From Iodobacter sp. (GTDB taxonomy: Bacteria > Pseudomonadota > Gammaproteobacteria > Burkholderiales > Chitinibacteraceae), in assembly GCF_025352645.1 (NCBI RefSeq), contig NZ_JANXSO010000175.1:1-64000 (forward strand): a stretch of DNA of 64,000 nt. Direction: 5' to 3'. Position 1 is the stretch's first letter; each line of letters begins with the position of its first letter. The position numbers and the translations under genes were made by a program. This document shows positions 60,742 to 64,000 of this stretch, piece by piece. Under the pieces are notes generated by a model. The model was not told where the DNA came from and ran no database searches. It saw nothing but the letters and a program-made list of their open reading frames with translations.

Positions 60742-63700
60742 TCACGGGGATAAACCCAGAGCAGATTGAATCGAAGCCGCTTGCTTTTGCAAAGAACGAC
60801 TAAGCACCTGTAAGGTTTCTTCTCTAACCTGCTGGTTTTGAACTTCCAGCTCTAAAACCCCCGCCAGCCTGAGCAAACTTTTGACCCCAAGCTTTGCAAG
60901 CTGTATTTTCAACGCTGCAACCTGCTGCTCTGCCAACGGCCAATCCAGCAGAGCTATGGCACTGCGAATATCCTTCACCCATATTGCGTGATTTAAACAA
61001 AAATCATGCAGCACCTTAAAGTAACTTGCGGCGTGGCCTTGGGCCAAACGCAAACCTTCTGCCAAATCCAAACCTAAAATATGAGCAGGCATCACATTAG
61101 GCTCAAGCAAAGCGCTACGACTAAGTGGTATCCAGCGCAATAAGGTTTTATATAATGATTCTGGATCAATCGGCTTGCTTACAAAATCATCCATGCCCGC
61201 TTGCATACAATGATCTCTATCCAACTGCATGGCATTGGCTGTCATAGCCACAATAGGTAACTGAGCTAACTCGGCAATAGCACGCATACTACGCGTTGAC
61301 TCTAGCCCATCCATAACGGGCATTTGCATATCCATCAGCACCAAGTCATAAATATTTTTTTGCACCATTTCTAGAGCAATAAGGCCATTATCTGCAATAT
61401 CTACAAGCAGCCCTAAGCCCTGCAACAACTCAGATGCAACCATTTGGTTCAATTCATTATCTTCAGCCAACAAAATTCTTGCGCCACGAATTTGTCTCAC
61501 TTCACTTAATTCTTTTTCAAGTATTTCATTTTTCGATGGCCTTACTGAACCAAGCCCACCCATAAGATGCATTAAGCTATCAAACAATACCGAAGCATTC
61601 ACGGGCTTATTGATGATTTCATGGATATGAATGTCTTTACAAGCAGGCAATACATCATCGCGCCCATAGGACGTAATCATCGCCAAATGAGGTGCAGGAT
61701 CAAGGGGTAATGCTTGAATGGCTTTGGCCGTTTCAATTCCATTCATTTCAGGCATTTGCCAATCTAATAACACTATATCAATAGGTTGTGTGGTGGCGAA
61801 TTGTTGAATCATTGCTAATGCTGCACGCCCTGAGCTCGCTATACTCACCACAAAGCTCATACTACTGAGCATATCCGCCAAAACGGCACACGCTGTCTGG
61901 TTATCATCTACAACCAGAATATGCTGACCACGTAGATTAATGCTTGGTAAATAAACAGGGCTAGTTTGCGCACTTAAACCCAACTTTGCCGTAAACCAAA
62001 AAGTAGAGCCTTTTCCATATTCACTATGTACCCCTACTTCCCCTCCCATTAATTCAGCTAATTTTTTAGAAATAGCCAAACCTAATCCCGTGCCGCCATA
62101 TTTACGTGAGGTTGAGGTATCTGCCTGCTGAAAGCTTTGAAAGAGGCGGCTAATTTGCTCCTCTGTAAGCCCAATCCCCGTATCCCTCACGGCAAAATAA
62201 AACAAAGCATCCTCCGCGCTTATTTCCTGCAGGCGGATCAATATCTCCACTTCTCCTTGCTCAGTAAACTTGATTGCATTATTGGCGTAATTAACCAAAA
62301 TTTGACTTAAACGCAGCGAATCCCCAATTAAGTAGCGCGGCACATCGGCGGCCACATCAAAAACAAGCTCTAATCCTTTATCATTTGATTTATTTGCAAT
62401 TAAATTACTTACATTATCTAATAATAGCTCTAAATCAAATTCATTAGATTCAATCGTTAACTTGCCCGCCTCCACCTTAGAAAAATCCAAAATATCATTA
62501 ATAATTCCGAGCAAATGTTGAGCTGATTGCTCTATTTTATTTAAATAATTTTGTTGCGGTGCGGTTAGTTGGGTTTTTAATGCCAAGTAGCTTAATCCTA
62601 GGATGGCATTCATGGGTGTGCGAATCTCATGGCTCATATTAGCGAGGAAATCGGCCTTTATCTGTGCGGCCTCTTCAGCCATTTCCTTAGCCTGCCGCAT
62701 TTCAATTTCTGCTTTTTTAAGTGCGGTGATATCTCTTGCCGTGGAAACCACCCGCACCTGACCATCATCCTCGGCCAAAAAAATGGTTATTGCTACATTT
62801 ATAATTTCGCCATTAGCCCTAATATGCCGAGTTTCAAAGTTAATAGGGCGGCCTGTTTCAGCGATAAATTTTAAATGACTAGGATAGTCTTCCATATCAA
62901 AATCAAGATCAAAATCTGAGACATGAAAGCCAATAAATTCATCATAGCTATAGCCAAAGTGCTCAAGAGCTGCTTTATTTGCATAGCTAACTCTTGCCGT
63001 ATCTGCATCCACCCACATCAAAGGGCCTGAGTTTTCAACTACATAACTATTAAAAAGTATTTTCTTTTCTATTCTTTTTTTATCGGTCACATCTTCCAAG
63101 GTGAATTGGAGCAAAGATTTACCTTGATATTCAAATAACATTAAATACGTCATGGAATCCCAAATTTCACCATTTGGTCTTTGATGCCGCCATCCAAATA
63201 CTTCCATACCATTCGCTAATGCAGAGTGATCCTGCTGCAACATTGCTGTTTTACTATCTGTACCGTCATATTGAAATGGCGCTGAAAAATCTAATGGATT
63301 TTTCCCTATTACCTCATCACGCTGAGTACAGCCATAAATCCTCACTGCGGCCATATTGCAATCAATATATCGATTCGCCTCTGGATCATGCACAACCAAG
63401 GGCCGGTGTGATTCTTGAAACAGCATTTTGTTATAGTTTTCACTTTTAATCAGTGCATCTTCAGCATTTTTTCGTTTGGTGATATCTTGATAGTAACCAT
63501 TCCAAATCACCGTGCCATCTGCTTCAATTGCCGTCGGAAAACCACTAAACACTACCCAGTGCAGCGCATCATCAAAGTGAAAGCGGACAATAATTTCAAT
63601 GTTTTCCGCCACCGCGCCTGCACGCAAACGCACTGCGGCTTCTCGCAAAGCCTGCTGTGCAAAAGATTTATCCTGTGGGTCAGCATTGCGCCAGCGGTGC

Positions 63701-64000
63701 TCAGGGTTTTTGCGCAGATCAGCCGCAGATACACCAATTACATCAATCACTCGCTCATGAATGATGTTATAGCGATGCACCCCTTGCGCACTGGTACGCA
63801 TCTGAAACACTACTAGAGGCAAAACATTTGCAATATCAATTATTTGCTGTTCAGCGTACTGCACTTGCCTTTGTGCGCTTTGCAGTGCGATCCGCGCGGA
63901 TAGGTAGAGCCATAGCAAACCCCACGCTAGCAAGCAAAGTAAGGCGCACCAAGCCCAGTGTAGGATAAAGTAAGCGCCAAGCAGAAGGGTAAATGAGACT
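60742..64000 (-). CDS. Hybrid sensor histidine kinase with two receivers (5' end outside window)
   Basis: The frame stays open to the window edge, so a TTG at 63933 is probably internal and the N-terminus lies beyond. The visible 1085 residues begin in a membrane helix ([20 protein letters not shown]). Counting from that TTG: three PAS domains (about 35-160, 165-285 and 290-410), H-box [20 protein letters not shown] with His near 436, N-box [13 protein letters not shown], and G boxes [10 protein letters not shown] and [11 protein letters not shown]. Receiver 1 starts near 669 ([12 protein letters not shown]) and receiver 2 near 817 ([13 protein letters not shown]). A C-terminal Hpt-like region has [13 protein letters not shown] where HxLKG is expected, so its phosphoacceptor His is missing. 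This is a BarA/EvgS-like architecture; the partner and signal are unknown. Confidence 0.92.
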   Translation of the reverse strand, partial: VSFTLLLGAYFILHWAWCALLCLLAWGLLWLYLSARIALQSAQRQVQYAEQQIIDIANVLPLVVFQMRTSAQGVHRYNIIHERVIDVIGVSAADLRKNPEHRWRNADPQDKSFAQQALREAAVRLRAGAVAENIEIIVRFHFDDALHWVVFSGFPTAIEADGTVIWNGYYQDITKRKNAEDALIKSENYNKMLFQESHRPLVVHDPEANRYIDCNMAAVRIYGCTQRDEVIGKNPLDFSAPFQYDGTDSKTAMLQQDHSALANGMEVFGWRHQRPNGEIWDSMTYLMLFEYQGKSLLQFTLEDVTDKKRIEKKILFNSYVVENSGPLMWVDADTARVSYANKAALEHFGYSYDEFIGFHVSDFDLDFDMEDYPSHLKFIAETGRPINFETRHIRANGEIINVAITIFLAEDDGQVRVVSTARDITALKKAEIEMRQAKEMAEEAAQIKADFLANMSHEIRTPMNAILGLSYLALKTQLTAPQQNYLNKIEQSAQHLLGIINDILDFSKVEAGKLTIESNEFDLELLLDNVSNLIANKSNDKGLELVFDVAADVPRYLIGDSLRLSQILVNYANNAIKFTEQGEVEILIRLQEISAEDALFYFAVRDTGIGLTEEQISRLFQSFQQADTSTSRKYGGTGLGLAISKKLAELMGGEVGVHSEYGKGSTFWFTAKLGLSAQTSPVYLPSINLRGQHILVVDDNQTACAVLADMLSSMSFVVSIASSGRAALAMIQQFATTQPIDIVLLDWQMPEMNGIETAKAIQALPLDPAPHLAMITSYGRDDVLPACKDIHIHEIINKPVNASVLFDSLMHLMGGLGSVRPSKNEILEKELSEVRQIRGARILLAEDNELNQMVASELLQGLGLLVDIADNGLIALEMVQKNIYDLVLMDMQMPVMDGLESTRSMRAIAELAQLPIVAMTANAMQLDRDHCMQAGMDDFVSKPIDPESLYKTLLRWIPLSRSALLEPNVMPAHILGLDLAEGLRLAQGHAASYFKVLHDFCLNHAIWVKDIRSAIALLDWPLAEQQVAALKIQLAKLGVKSLLRLAGVLELEVQNQQVREETLQVLSRSLQKQAASIQSALGLSP

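Noticed and set aside
1..64000. CRISPR arrays, tRNA and rRNA genes
   Set aside because: No regularly spaced direct repeats, no tRNA cloverleaf-like segment and no rRNA sequence were noticed in any gap; a covariance search would be needed to exclude small RNAs.

Overview
The window reads as chromosomal DNA of a Gram-negative betaproteobacterium, most likely of the order Neisseriales (Chromobacteriaceae/Chitinibacteraceae type, for instance a relative of Iodobacter, Deefgea or Chitinibacter). The basis is a Neisseria-type porin, dapA-bamC, dnaX-ebfC-recR, fmdB-DUF502-aspS, yhdP-nit-tldD with divergent glnE, and moderate GC content. The genus is inference. No rRNA, tRNA or CRISPR array was seen.

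Region by region. 1-1.7 kb: two tandem paralogues of an AT-rich Sel1-repeat lipoprotein family; the first is cut by the window edge and the second has lost its C-terminal module to two in-frame stops. 1.9-5.0 kb: tryptophan genes trpG, trpD, trpC with an LprI-like exported protein between trpG and trpD. 5.3-9.1 kb: a porin with a strong terminator, an unrecognised outer-membrane barrel protein and mltG. 9.3-16.5 kb: a YoaA/DinG helicase, a short non-autonomous element with terminal inverted repeats, dacB with a small oxidoreductase-like protein, then dnaX-ebfC-recR. 16.5-22.1 kb and on to 24.5 kb: an SMR efflux protein, a sugar ABC transporter of the GtsABC/MalK type, and a PAS-histidine kinase/FixJ-type regulator pair just upstream of it.

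24.6-38.8 kb: Bax-inhibitor-1 protein, an enoyl-CoA hydratase/hydrolase, tldD-nit-yhdP, divergent glnE, an unknown 160-residue protein, aspS-DUF502-fmdB. 39-43 kb: an iron-uptake neighbourhood, with a cupredoxin-like protein and an imelysin-like protein convergent with tonB-exbB-exbD, whose start carries a Fur-box-like sequence; then a LysE-type exporter. 43.4-46.2 kb: a large PAS-GGDEF diguanylate cyclase. 46.7-50.1 kb: dapA-bamC, a Lar-like zinc ribbon and srkA. 50.2-57.2 kb: a complete-looking N-acetylgalactosamine PTS operon (agaR, agaZ, agaS, agaV, agaW, agaE, agaF, agaA) read leftwards. 57.7-64 kb: creA, a Gfo/Idh/MocA oxidoreductase, a DUF482 acyltransferase-like protein, and a hybrid histidine kinase whose 5' end lies beyond the right edge.

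Two carbohydrate uptake systems (an ABC transporter for a hexose and a PTS for GalNAc/GalN), a porin and sensory kinases suggest an environmental, sugar-scavenging lifestyle. Most of the window is ordinary housekeeping. The least explained material is the Sel1 lipoprotein pair at the left edge (possibly secretion-system immunity genes), the 10-G tract inside the gtsB-like permease, the orphan barrel protein, and several nested inverted-repeat elements in the gaps.
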